DNA from: CAYUJH01 sp964394585 | GTDB lineage: Bacteria > Bacteroidota > Bacteroidia > Cytophagales > Flammeovirgaceae | Direction: 5' to 3' | DNA: 45,471 bases | NCBI GenBank assembly: GCA_964394585.1 | Contig: CAYMYI010000023.1 | Span: forward strand, 1 to 45,471 | Part shown: in pieces, positions 17,285 to 25,404 of the stretch | Numbering within the stretch: the stretch's first letter is position 1 | Layout of the letters: every line of letters begins with the position of its first letter | Position numbers and translations under genes: made by a program | The notes under the pieces: generated by a model | Told to the model about the DNA's origin: nothing | Database searches by the model: none | What the model saw: only the letters and a program-made list of their open reading frames with translations

Positions 17285-17686
17285 ATGAAAACAACTATAC
17301 TCAAAATTACCATAGCCTTGGGAGTAATATGGGGATTTGCACAAACACAGGCTGCAATTGCTCAAAATCTTTCAACGGAAAAAGCTGCAACACATTCACT
17401 CAACGAGCGTTGGGAATTAACTTCTCTTGAGTTTGAAGTATACCCGAACCCTTCGCAAGGGGCAGAGGTTTCCCTAAAAGCTAAAGGCTGCCGTGGTGGA
17501 AAAGTTACATTCACTCTTTACAATACCATTGGTGGCAAGGTGTGGGAAAAGCAAGTTTCGGTAGATGAAACCGGAGAGGTACAAGTAAAACTGAGTCCTG
17601 CTCAACAAGCCTTTACCCGTGGCCTCTACTTCGTTTCCATCTCAGATAGCAGCCAACGCACCATGAAAAAGCTGATTATCAATTAA
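17285..17686 (+). CDS. Small secreted protein consisting almost only of a type A T9SS sorting domain
   Basis: This 133-residue protein has a signal peptide (about residues 1-26, ending AAIAQ) and a short linker. The rest is a type A C-terminal T9SS sorting domain: FEVYPNPSQGAEVSL, VTFTLYNTIGGKVWEK, GLYFVSISDSSQRTMKKLIIN. These are the PNP, hydrophobic-strand and K-L-I-I-N motifs of that signal. The linker (about residues 27-48) is too short for a folded passenger. Such a protein would be exported by Sec, recognised by the T9SS and perhaps retained on the surface or cleaved. The gene stands alone and ends in a terminator. It could be a remnant of a longer protein or a genuine small surface protein. 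Confidence 0.85.
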   Translation: MKTTILKITIALGVIWGFAQTQAAIAQNLSTEKAATHSLNERWELTSLEFEVYPNPSQGAEVSLKAKGCRGGKVTFTLYNTIGGKVWEKQVSVDETGEVQVKLSPAQQAFTRGLYFVSISDSSQRTMKKLIIN

Positions 17687-17708
17687 AAAAGAATAGATAA
17701 AAACATGA

Positions 17709-17750
17709 AAAACCCTCAGCAGATAAGGTTCTACTGAGGGTTTTCTTTTT
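17709..17750 (+). terminator. Rho-independent terminator after the small T9SS protein
   Basis: The arms AAAACCCTCAG (17709-17719) and CTGAGGGTTTT (17734-17744) form an 11-bp stem around a 14-nt loop. Downstream is C then TTTTT. The A-rich 5' arm means it could also stop transcription of the convergent proS from the minus strand. Confidence 0.85.
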
Positions 17751-17766
17751 GCATAAAGTGATAACA

Positions 17767-19548
17767 TTACGATTTTCCATCCCAAACCGGAACGTTTTCT
17801 AAACCTTTTTGCAGTTCGGCATGCAAAGCAGCGATTTTTTGAATGAGAACATCGGTAATTGACTCGGTAGATACGATATCAAAATTCCGTTCTCCGCGTT
17901 GTTTGAACTCTACACCGCCTTTTTCCAGCGATTTTTTCGAAAGGGTAATACGAAGAGGAATACCACGTAGGTCGGCATCTTTAAATTTTACACCCGCCGA
18001 TTTTATTTTACGGTCGTCGTATAACACCTCAATTCCTGCCGCTTTCAGTTCTTCATATAGACTATCGGCTGCTTGTTTGGTTTCATCCGAGTCGATTAAG
18101 GCGACTAACTGTACATGATATGGTGCAACTGCAATAGGGAAATTTAACCCGTCTTTATCGTTATATTCTTCAGCAAGGCAAGCCAGTAAACGCCCTACAC
18201 CAATGCCATACGATCCCATAATTACCGGGTGCGATTTCCCGTGTTCATCCATAAAATACGCGTTAAGTCCTTCGGTGTATTTAGTGCCTAGCTGGAAAAT
18301 ATTGCCAACTTCCACCCCTCGTACCGCACGAAGTGTGGCAGTATCGTCGTCGGTATCAGGAGAAAGTGCGCCTTCGTATGCCATAGCGATATCCCCTACA
18401 ACATCGGCAGTATAATCGCGTTGGTAACATACATTTTTGTAGTGGTAGTCGGTTTCGTCGGCACCAAGCACCAAATTAGGCGAGTGGGCTACAAGGTCGT
18501 CGGCTATAACCATTGCCTTATCGCGCTTTAAGCCCATAGGCGAAGCGTATCCGGCGACAGAGCCTGCCGCTTTAATTTCTTCATCGGTAGCAGGTCGCAT
18601 CTTTTTAATTCCTCCTAGCTTTTGGACTTTTACCGGGTTTACTTCCATATCGCCGCGTATTACTGCGGCAACTAATTTTTCTTCTTCTTCGGCAAAGGTT
18701 CCCATAAAAAAGACCATTTTGCCACACTGGACTTCCGAAACTCCTAAGAATTGAGCTACCTCGGCAATGGTTTTTGTATTAGGGGTATGTACTTTTTCAA
18801 TTGGCAGAGGGTCTGCCGTCGGATATACTTTACGGAAGTTAGCCACTTCTTTGTTGGCTTGGTAACCGGTTTTATCGCATATGAAAATGGTATCTTCTCC
18901 TATATCGGAAATGTACATAAACTCATGTGCTACTTTGCCGCCCATCATGCCCACATCGCTCTTAATAGCAATTACAGGCAAGCCGGCACGCTTAAATATA
19001 CGGAAGTACGCTTCGTAGTGTGCGGCATATTGTTTCTCGAGGCCTTCCCAAGTAGCATCGAGCGAGTAAGAGTCTTTCATAATGAACTCCTTAACGCGGA
19101 TTAGCCCCCCTCGTGGGCGTGCCTCATCGCGGAACTTAGTTTGCATTTGGTATACTAAAATGGGCAACTGTTTGTAGGTAGTTACCTCGCTTTGAGTGAG
19201 GGAAGAGACGACCTCTTCGTGTGTCATGGCAAGTACCAAATCGCGCTCGGCTCTATCAGAAAACCGAACTAAAGATTCGTCAATTTCATCATAACGCCCG
19301 GTTTTCCGCCAAATATCGGCAGGGTGCACAACGGGCATGGCAATTTCTACGCCGCCTATGCGATCCATTTCTTCCCGCAAAATCTGTTGAATTTTTTGCA
19401 GTGAACGATGCCCCAAATGCAATTGTGTAAAAATACCTGAAGAAAGTTGCCGAATATACCCGGCACGTACTAGCAAATCGTGCGAAGCTAAATCGGCCCC
19501 TCCGGAAGACTCCTTAAGTGTAATGCCTAACAGTTGTGATACTTTCAT
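17767..19548 (-). CDS. proS: Proline--tRNA ligase, long bacterial type with editing domain
   Basis: This class II aminoacyl-tRNA synthetase charges tRNA-Pro. The 593-residue product begins MKVSQLLGITLKE. It has motif 2 (TKFRDEARPRGGLIRVKEF, near 140-160), a large inserted YbaK-like editing domain between motifs 2 and 3 (about 225-390, including FLGVSEVQCGKMVFF and LVLGADETDYHY), motif 3 (SYGIGVGRLLACLAEE, near 440-455), and a C-terminal anticodon-binding domain. Domain order and length fit the bacterial 'type 1' ProS. An ATG 24 bp further upstream (19572) is in frame but adds sequence not typical of the family. From family knowledge, most Bacteroidota use the shorter archaeal/eukaryote-like ProS, which makes this copy unusual. 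Confidence 0.96.
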   Translation of the reverse strand: MKVSQLLGITLKESSGGADLASHDLLVRAGYIRQLSSGIFTQLHLGHRSLQKIQQILREEMDRIGGVEIAMPVVHPADIWRKTGRYDEIDESLVRFSDRAERDLVLAMTHEEVVSSLTQSEVTTYKQLPILVYQMQTKFRDEARPRGGLIRVKEFIMKDSYSLDATWEGLEKQYAAHYEAYFRIFKRAGLPVIAIKSDVGMMGGKVAHEFMYISDIGEDTIFICDKTGYQANKEVANFRKVYPTADPLPIEKVHTPNTKTIAEVAQFLGVSEVQCGKMVFFMGTFAEEEEKLVAAVIRGDMEVNPVKVQKLGGIKKMRPATDEEIKAAGSVAGYASPMGLKRDKAMVIADDLVAHSPNLVLGADETDYHYKNVCYQRDYTADVVGDIAMAYEGALSPDTDDDTATLRAVRGVEVGNIFQLGTKYTEGLNAYFMDEHGKSHPVIMGSYGIGVGRLLACLAEEYNDKDGLNFPIAVAPYHVQLVALIDSDETKQAADSLYEELKAAGIEVLYDDRKIKSAGVKFKDADLRGIPLRITLSKKSLEKGGVEFKQRGERNFDIVSTESITDVLIQKIAALHAELQKGLENVPVWDGKS

Positions 19549-19750
19549 AAATTGTATGATGTTGAATTGCAAGAGGGCAAAACTCTAAAATCTTTCTTGA
19601 TTCCTAAAAGAAATCGCCTGCCTTTTCTAAACAAACTCCTTGCATGCGGCAGATCACCTTTCTCTAATGTATGCAAATCGGTTAGGCATTCTCCATAAAA
19701 TTTGTACTATTGTTTTTAAGAAATAAGAAAGTATACAGGCGATATCCTGT

Positions 19751-19758
19751 TATATTTG
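19751..19758 (+). promoter_or_regulatory. Candidate -7 promoter box before infC
   Basis: TATATTTG fits the Bacteroidota -7 consensus TAnnTTTG and lies 30 bp before the infC ATG. No TTG is found at the expected 19-21 bp upstream, so this is a half-match only. Confidence 0.4.
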
Positions 19759-19788
19759 TAGGTAAATGTTCAATCCAAAATTATTTAA

Positions 19789-20316
19789 ATGGCAAAAAAA
19801 GAAGACTTTAGACATAGAGTCAATCATAGAATTAGAGCAAGAGAAGTGCGGGTAGTAGGTGAAAATATTGAAACAGGCATTTACTCGCGCGATGAAGCCA
19901 TCCGCATGGCAGAAAACCAAGGGCTCGATTTGGTAGAAATATCCCCCAACGCGAAGCCGCCAGTATGCAAAATCGTCGACTACTCTAAGTTCAAATACGA
20001 CCAGAAGAAGCGACAAAAAGAATTGAAAGCCAAGCAACAAAAAACGGTGCTCAAAGAAATACGCTTTGGTCCTAATACCGATTCCCACGACTTCGAGTTT
20101 AAAAAGAAGCATGCAATCAAGTTCTTAGAAGAAGGCAACAAGGTAAAAGCGTATGTACATTTTTTTGGTAGAACCATAGTGTATAAAGATCGTGGAAGAT
20201 CGTTGTTAGAACAGTTTGCCGAAGACCTAGAACCCTATGGCAAACCCGAACAGCCCATCCGCATGGAAGGCAGACGCATGATCTTGATGATGGTGCCCCT
20301 CAAAGAAGTGAAATAG
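19789..20316 (+). CDS. infC: Translation initiation factor IF-3
   Basis: IF-3 binds the 30S subunit, prevents premature 50S joining and checks start-codon pairing. The 175-residue product has the N-domain (HRVNHRIRAREVRVVGENIETGIYS-type opening, then EAIRMAENQGLDLVEISP), a lysine-rich linker helix (about 70-88), and the C-domain beginning LKEIRFGPNTDSHDFEFK and ending MEGRRMILMMVPL. The start is an ordinary ATG rather than the AUU used for autoregulation in enterobacteria. The usual downstream genes rpmI and rplT are absent: the next gene is a convergent DUF420 gene behind a terminator, so infC is a single-gene unit here. Confidence 0.97.
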   Translation: MAKKEDFRHRVNHRIRAREVRVVGENIETGIYSRDEAIRMAENQGLDLVEISPNAKPPVCKIVDYSKFKYDQKKRQKELKAKQQKTVLKEIRFGPNTDSHDFEFKKKHAIKFLEEGNKVKAYVHFFGRTIVYKDRGRSLLEQFAEDLEPYGKPEQPIRMEGRRMILMMVPLKEVK

Positions 20317-20398
20317 GGATAATCTGTTTTAATTTTAATGATTTAGGCGGGTTTCAAGCAGTAGCACATATCATTTGTATGCATTCACCTCCTAAACA

Positions 20399-20437
20399 AT
20401 AAAAAAAACGGCTTGTTGCGTAGTGCTATAAGCCGTT
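20399..20437 (-). terminator. Terminator between infC and the DUF420 gene, strongest for the minus strand
   Basis: The arms AACGGCTT (20407-20414) and AAGCCGTT (20430-20437) form a stem. On the minus strand it is followed by eight or more T residues, giving a strong terminator for the DUF420 gene. On the plus strand the tail is CTTATTTTG, weaker but perhaps sufficient for infC. Confidence 0.8.
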
Positions 20438-20460
20438 CTTATTTTGTTGATGTTTTTTAA

Positions 20461-21003
20461 TTAGTGTGTGTAATAGGGGCTAATCATCAAGTAAACAATT
20501 ACGCCAGTAACCGATACATATAACCATACGGGGAAGGCAATTTTCACGATGCGTTTATGATCTTCGAATTGCTTATTGAGCGAATAATGCATTGCAAGTA
20601 ACACAAAGCGAACTACGCCTATCGAAAGCAAAATATGTGTGATAAGGAAAAAATAATACACATAACGAACCGCGCCTTGCCCTCCATATGCAGTGGAAGG
20701 ATTCGAAATATGATACAGAATATAGGTTACCAAAAAGATAGCCCCTAAAATGAACGCACCCCACATGAGGTTTTGATGCAACGTGACTTTCTTTTGCTTG
20801 ATAGCCACTAATGCCGCTATGAGCAATACTGAAGTTGCCGTATTAATTAGCCCAATAACATGGGGCAGGGTGGCAGTCCACTCCCCTAAAGGAAGCTTTT
20901 GCCGGATGCCAATAAGAATGGCTACCGCTACGGGGATTGCCACAGAAAGAACATTAACGACCTTTTTACTGTTAAGGCCTCCTAAAGAAGTTGATTCAGC
21001 CAT
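20461..21003 (-). CDS. DUF420 membrane protein (CtaM/YozB-like, cytochrome oxidase biogenesis)
   Basis: A 180-residue protein with five predicted transmembrane helices. The conserved histidines of DUF420 are visible in LPHVIGLINTATSVLL (near 47-62), TLHQNLMWGAF (near 74-84), LYHISNPSTAYGG, FLITHILLSIG (near 120) and AMHYSLNKQFEDHKRI. Family members (CtaM in Gram-positives) are required for haem-copper oxidase assembly or activity; the spaced histidines suggest metal or haem contact. No cytochrome oxidase genes are in view. Bacteroidota often carry such a gene near SCO/cytochrome oxidase clusters, so standing alone between infC and a lipoprotein gene is mildly unusual. Confidence 0.88.
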   Translation of the reverse strand: MAESTSLGGLNSKKVVNVLSVAIPVAVAILIGIRQKLPLGEWTATLPHVIGLINTATSVLLIAALVAIKQKKVTLHQNLMWGAFILGAIFLVTYILYHISNPSTAYGGQGAVRYVYYFFLITHILLSIGVVRFVLLAMHYSLNKQFEDHKRIVKIAFPVWLYVSVTGVIVYLMISPYYTH

Positions 21004-21141
21004 AAAATATTTGAAAACTAAAGTTGAACGAATACACCATATGCACTGGTAAAGAGCGCAAAGTTTACAAATAAACTCAATGCGATCGCCTAGGTTTTAG
21101 GTTTTTCAACGAATTGCACTTTGGGTATTCATTCCGCCTCT

Positions 21142-21194
21142 TATAATCGTTCTGAATTACAGAAAGTTATTATAATGTATACGATTATATACAT
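21142..21194. repeat. AT-rich nested inverted repeats upstream of the lipoprotein gene
   Basis: ATGTATA (21175-21181) and TATACAT (21188-21194) form a 7-bp inverted repeat with a 6-nt spacer. TATAATCGT (21142-21150) and ACGATTATA (21181-21189) form a second, 9-bp perfect one that shares bases with the first. The site lies 34 bp before the start at 21228 and could be an operator. AT-rich chance palindromes are common, so confidence is low. Confidence 0.4.
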
Positions 21195-21227
21195 AGTTTA
21201 ATTTACCGTAACCCCCAACAACTTACT

Positions 21228-22160
21228 ATGAAACTCTTCTCTTTTGTTCGCTTCCTCGGCCTTTTTTGGATTAGTGGATGGATAGCTTCAGGGTGTGGCA
21301 CGCTTTCGCAAGCCGAACGTAATGAAAACGCTGAAGTAGCGCCTCCCAGTCGCGATGCCTTCGGCGAGTATTGGTATGCCGGAAAAGCAGAAATTACCAG
21401 CTATACTCTGCAACAAGAGCGATACGGTGCAGTGCACGAAGGCGAAGCCGTTTTGATTTTTGTAACCGAAGATTTTTCAAAATCGAAACAGGTGAAGCTC
21501 GATTACCCCCCTGAAATTCCTGAAGATGCGGTCAAGGTACTAAAATTGAATGCGATGCGCCGATTTAATACAGGTATTTACGCGTATTCGCTTATGCAAT
21601 CGGTCTTTACTCCGATACGTTCCGAAGAGTTTCCGCATACGCTCAAAATAACATCAACTTTGCAAGATTGGTGTGGGCATTCGTTTTTTCAAATGAATTT
21701 GCAGAAGAAAAAATACGTGTGCCATCAGTACTCATATTTCGAAAACGAAGCAGATGCAACCTTTAAAATCTCGGCTGCTATGGTAGAAGATGAATTATGG
21801 ACTCGCCTAAGGTTAAACCCCGAAACGCTGCCTACAGGTACATTCACCCTCATTCCGAGTGCGCTCGATGCAACCTTACGGCATTACACCCACAAGCCCC
21901 AAACCGCAAAGGCAACTTTGGAAGCAAACCCCAACAATGCAGCGCAAATGGTCTACACGGTGGCATACCAAACGCTACCCCGTACACTTACCTTTTATTT
22001 TCAAAAAGAATTTCCGTTTGCCTTAGAAAAATGGGAAGAAACTCACGGGAATGGCAATACCACCATTGCTACCCAAAAAGAACGCATGCAAACGGCATAT
22101 TGGCAGCAAAATCGCCCGAAGCACCTACCCCTTCGCGATTCCCTCCGCTTACAGTTTTAA
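21228..22160 (+). CDS. Lipoprotein of unknown function
   Basis: A 310-residue protein with a lipoprotein signal: a hydrophobic stretch, then the lipobox-like IASGC with cysteine near residue 23. After a short polar linker comes a domain opening DAFGEYWYAGKAEITSYTLQQERYG, then GEAVLIFVTEDFSKSKQVKLD, and a DWCGHSFFQMN segment near 146. The last third is less distinctive. I recognise the GEYWYAGKAEI.SY pattern as conserved among Bacteroidota envelope proteins but cannot assign a function. It precedes kdsA by 90 bp on the same strand, so a link to outer-membrane biogenesis is possible. Confidence 0.82.
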   Translation: MKLFSFVRFLGLFWISGWIASGCGTLSQAERNENAEVAPPSRDAFGEYWYAGKAEITSYTLQQERYGAVHEGEAVLIFVTEDFSKSKQVKLDYPPEIPEDAVKVLKLNAMRRFNTGIYAYSLMQSVFTPIRSEEFPHTLKITSTLQDWCGHSFFQMNLQKKKYVCHQYSYFENEADATFKISAAMVEDELWTRLRLNPETLPTGTFTLIPSALDATLRHYTHKPQTAKATLEANPNNAAQMVYTVAYQTLPRTLTFYFQKEFPFALEKWEETHGNGNTTIATQKERMQTAYWQQNRPKHLPLRDSLRLQF

Positions 22161-22250
22161 ACCTTGCAGATGCCCTAAGATTTACCCAATTTCGCATAGA
22201 AAAAGAGAGGAGCTTTTCCTCTTCGCTATTATTTTGAACCGATTTACAAA

Positions 22251-23063
22251 ATGGAAAAAAGAAACTTTGATTGGAGTAAGCTATTCCTCATTTCAGGCCC
22301 TTGCGTGATTGAGGAAGAAAGCATGATGATGCAAACAGCTGAAACTATAAAAGAAATTGCCGAACGGCTTGGAGTTACCCTAATTTTCAAGTCTTCATTT
22401 ATGAAAGATAACCGCAGCTCGGTAGATTACTATATGGGCCCAGGATTGGAGGAAGGGCTGCGTATCTTGCAGCGTATCAAAACAGAATTCGACCTGCCAG
22501 TACTTTCTGATGTACACTATCCAGACCAAGTAGAAGCCGCCGCCGAGGTACTCGATATCATTCAAATTCCGGCATATTTATGCATGCAAACTACGTTAGT
22601 AGTAGCCGCCGCCAAGACAGGGCGCGTCATCAATTTGAAGCACGGGCAGTTTCTATCGCCCCAGAATATGGATAAGCCAGTGAAAAAGGTAGAAGCCGCT
22701 GGCAACCATGATATTTTACTTACCGAACGCGGATATACCTTTGGCTACAACGATTTGGTAGTCGACCCGCGAAGTTTTTACGACATGCGTCAGATTGGCT
22801 ACCCCGTAATATTTGACATCACGCATTCTATCCGGAAATATGGAATCCCTAGTTCAGACCCTTCTGGCGGTTTGCGCCAATACCTCCCAACGCTAGCACG
22901 GGCAGGTGTAGCAGCGGGCATCGATGGAATTTTCATTGAAGCGCACCCGAATGCTTCCTCGGCACTATGCGATGCTGCCAGCCAGCTCAATCTTGCCGAT
23001 TTAGAAGAATTTCTCAAGCCTTTAATTGAAATCCATCATTTAGAAAAATCACTGCGCAAGTAG
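22251..23063 (+). CDS. kdsA: 3-deoxy-8-phosphooctulonate synthase (KDO-8-phosphate synthase)
   Basis: KdsA condenses phosphoenolpyruvate with arabinose 5-phosphate to KDO 8-phosphate for the LPS inner core. The 270-residue TIM-barrel product shows LISGPCVIEEE (near 13-23), FKSSFMKDNRSS (near 46-57), VLSDVH, PAYLCMQTTL, NLKHGQFLSPQNM and IFDITHSIRKYG. C18 in the GPCVIE motif corresponds to the metal-ligand cysteine of the metal-dependent class II enzymes (as in Aquifex); the E. coli type has Asn there. The next gene starts on the base after its stop, and that gene encodes the phosphatase-like next step, so the two are surely co-translated. Confidence 0.96.
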   Translation: MEKRNFDWSKLFLISGPCVIEEESMMMQTAETIKEIAERLGVTLIFKSSFMKDNRSSVDYYMGPGLEEGLRILQRIKTEFDLPVLSDVHYPDQVEAAAEVLDIIQIPAYLCMQTTLVVAAAKTGRVINLKHGQFLSPQNMDKPVKKVEAAGNHDILLTERGYTFGYNDLVVDPRSFYDMRQIGYPVIFDITHSIRKYGIPSSDPSGGLRQYLPTLARAGVAAGIDGIFIEAHPNASSALCDAASQLNLADLEEFLKPLIEIHHLEKSLRK

Positions 23064-23741
23064 ATGGAAAAGATAGAAAAACAGTTTTGTACTTTGGGGG
23101 GCGAGTTTCTAACGCCTCCCCACCATATCACTAAGAAATACAAGAAAACTAAGGCGTTGATTTTTGATTGGGATGGCGTTTTTAACAACGGAGTGAAATA
23201 TAGTGAAGGAGGCAGCTTATTTTCTGAACCCGATTCGATGGGAGTGAACATGCTTCGGTTCGATCGGTGGCTAGTACTAAATCATATCCCCTATACCTTC
23301 ATCATCACAGGTGCTAACAATTTGAAAGCGATTGAGTTTGCCAAACGAGAACATTTCCATGGCGTATTTCTAAATTATAAAAATAAGCGCGAAGCGCTCG
23401 AATTAATTACTCAACAGTTTTCAGTTGCGCACGATGAAATTGCCTTTTTTTTTGACGATATCCTCGATTTAGAATTAGCGCATTTGTGCGGATTATCTTT
23501 TTGCATTCGTCGGGCGGCAAGCCCAACGCTGCTAGAATACCTGCGCGATGAGAAAACCTGCGATTATATTAGTGGTAACGAAGGAGGGCAACACGCTGTC
23601 CGCGAAGTTTCTGAACTATTATTAGGACTTAATGCTACGTTCAAATCGACCATAGAGCGTCGTATTGCTTATGAAGGTGCCTACTCGCAGTATTTAGCAG
23701 AACGCAAGCAAATAGAAACGGAAGTGGAAAACCACTGGTAA
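23064..23741 (+). CDS. KdsC-like HAD-family phosphatase (KDO-8-phosphate phosphatase)
   Basis: A 225-residue HAD-superfamily protein placed directly after kdsA (no spacer). Motif I is FDWDGVFNNG with D35 and D37, motif II the threonine of IITGANN (T82), motif III a lysine near 108, and motif IV FFDDILDLELA with D131/D132. The late segment EGGQHAVREVSELLLGL matches the KdsC GG.GAVRE signature. KdsC would remove phosphate from KDO 8-phosphate, the step after KdsA, so sequence and context agree. It is longer than usual KdsC (about 170-190), with roughly 28 extra residues at the N-terminus and 45 at the C-terminus. kdsB and kdsD are not seen here. Confidence 0.85.
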   Translation: MEKIEKQFCTLGGEFLTPPHHITKKYKKTKALIFDWDGVFNNGVKYSEGGSLFSEPDSMGVNMLRFDRWLVLNHIPYTFIITGANNLKAIEFAKREHFHGVFLNYKNKREALELITQQFSVAHDEIAFFFDDILDLELAHLCGLSFCIRRAASPTLLEYLRDEKTCDYISGNEGGQHAVREVSELLLGLNATFKSTIERRIAYEGAYSQYLAERKQIETEVENHW

Positions 23742-23887
23742 TACGTTGCAGCTTTTTTAGCTATTATTTTTAAGAATTACCTATCAGGCTCCCGAAACAA
23801 GCATTAGGCTATGCACCAAATTCAGTATGTTTGGCAGAAAAAAGCTAAGTTAATTCTTGTAGTTTTTATGTTTATTCGTTCTAGACA

Positions 23888-25342
23888 ATGCTTAAAAAAA
23901 GTTGGGATGTAATTCTGGAGGAGTTGCGCAACATTGCCAGATTCCTGCGCCGTCTTGTGTTTCGCATTACCCATTTGGCAGAAGATACCGACGTAGAAGG
24001 CACCATTAAAGGGATCAACAGCGGGGTAGTCTTAGGGGGGTCAAAATTGTGGATACTTATCTGCTCGGTATTTATCGCCTGTATTGGGTTAGATGTAAAT
24101 TCGCCAGCGGTGATCATCGGGGCGATGCTCATTTCGCCACTCATGTCGCCCATTTTGGGGATAGGACTTGCCTTGGGTATCAACGATCGACCTAATCTTT
24201 CAATCGCTCTGCTCAATTTTGGCATTGCCACTGTATTGAGTTTAGCCTGCAGCTTTCTCTACTTCCGCATTACACCGTTTGGGAATTTTACCCCTGAGAT
24301 GCAAGCCCGCATCACACCCACAATTTTAGATGCCTTTGTCGCTTTATTTGGAGGGTTAGCAGGGATTATTGCCGGCTCTCGCACCGAGAAAACCAACGCT
24401 GTTCCCGGAGTTGCCATTGCAACAGCGCTTATGCCGCCCTTGTGTACAGCAGGTTTTGGCTTAGCGACTAACCGTTTGGTGGTATTTGGAGGAGCATTCT
24501 ATCTGTTTTTTATCAATGCAGTACTAATTTCCCTTTCTACCTACTTTATCGTTCGGTTGCTCAAGTTTCCTCATGTAGAAATGGTAGATCCTGCCTCTGA
24601 GCGGAAAACCAAACTAGCGTTATACACTTTTCTGACATTATTGCTCATCCCCAGCGTATTCTTCTTAGTACAAACGGTTCAGAATGCTACGCGCCTCTCT
24701 TTTATTGGGAAATTTATCGAAGCAAACATCCATAGCGATATTGAAAAAGGTGTAGAGTGGACCTACAAACTCAATGCAGATTCGGTATATGAGCTAAAGG
24801 TATATTATTTTGGAGAGTACATCTCGCCCGATTCGGTAGAAACGCTAGAAGCTAAGTTTAATGCTATAATGGGCGAGCGCCTCTTTCAGCGTTTTTTTAG
24901 AAATGATAAAGATTCTAGCATTATCGCTTTGACCCCTACCGATGCCCCTCCCGACGAAGAGCAGAAAAAAATGGTCGAAGAAGTAGATATCTTGAAAGGT
25001 AGGCTAAGTGGCATTGAAAACTACCAACAAAAAGAACGAGTGCGCGTCGAAGGGCAAATTGATAGCCTGCAAAACGTAATTGTTCAGTTACGAGGCGATA
25101 CCATCCCTTTTCGGCAAATTGAACGCGAAGTGCATGTGCTCTATCCCGAAATTGAAGAGTTTTCGATTGCAAAAGCTGCACAAACCCGTTTCGATTCTTT
25201 GGGGCGGCAAAGCCAATATATGGCAGTAATAAAATGGAATCAACGCACCTATCGGCGTGTACGGCAACAATACGAAGCTCGCCTGAAAGATTATCTTAAA
25301 ATCAAACTGAACAGCGATACAGTGGGCGTGGTCAGTTTTTAA
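23888..25342 (+). CDS. DUF389 membrane protein with long C-terminal soluble domain
   Basis: A 484-residue protein of the DUF389 (TIGR00341-like) family. Residues about 55-265 form the membrane domain with SPAVIIGAMLISPLMSPILGIGLALG (near 77-102, the family signature), GGLAGIIAGSR and PGVAIATALMPPLCTAGFGLA. The remaining 210 residues are polar and contain a predicted coiled-coil stretch (about 355-400, starting EEQKKMVEEVDIL); topology suggests they lie on one face of the membrane. Families of this kind are unassigned in function. A candidate -7 promoter box TATGTTTG is at 23826-23833, 54 bp before the start. It ends just before a strong terminator. Confidence 0.88.
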   Translation: MLKKSWDVILEELRNIARFLRRLVFRITHLAEDTDVEGTIKGINSGVVLGGSKLWILICSVFIACIGLDVNSPAVIIGAMLISPLMSPILGIGLALGINDRPNLSIALLNFGIATVLSLACSFLYFRITPFGNFTPEMQARITPTILDAFVALFGGLAGIIAGSRTEKTNAVPGVAIATALMPPLCTAGFGLATNRLVVFGGAFYLFFINAVLISLSTYFIVRLLKFPHVEMVDPASERKTKLALYTFLTLLLIPSVFFLVQTVQNATRLSFIGKFIEANIHSDIEKGVEWTYKLNADSVYELKVYYFGEYISPDSVETLEAKFNAIMGERLFQRFFRNDKDSSIIALTPTDAPPDEEQKKMVEEVDILKGRLSGIENYQQKERVRVEGQIDSLQNVIVQLRGDTIPFRQIEREVHVLYPEIEEFSIAKAAQTRFDSLGRQSQYMAVIKWNQRTYRRVRQQYEARLKDYLKIKLNSDTVGVVSF

Positions 25343-25348
25343 AAAGGC

Positions 25349-25380
25349 AAGGAGATTCTTTCTGAAAGAATCTCCTTTAA
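25349..25380 (+). terminator. Terminator after the DUF389 gene, possibly bidirectional
   Basis: The arms AAGGAGATTCTTT (25349-25361) and AAAGAATCTCCTT (25365-25377) give a long perfect stem with a 3-nt loop. It lies between the convergent DUF389 gene and gcvH and probably serves both, although the U-tracts are short on each strand (TTT, and TTGCCTTTTT on the minus strand). Confidence 0.7.
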
Positions 25381-25404
25381 AATAATATCATGAAAATGAT
25401 GTGG

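Noticed and set aside
19573..19788. Possible small gene or RNA between proS and infC
   Set aside because: No frame of useful length, no cloverleaf and no strong hairpin; only a candidate promoter box is present.
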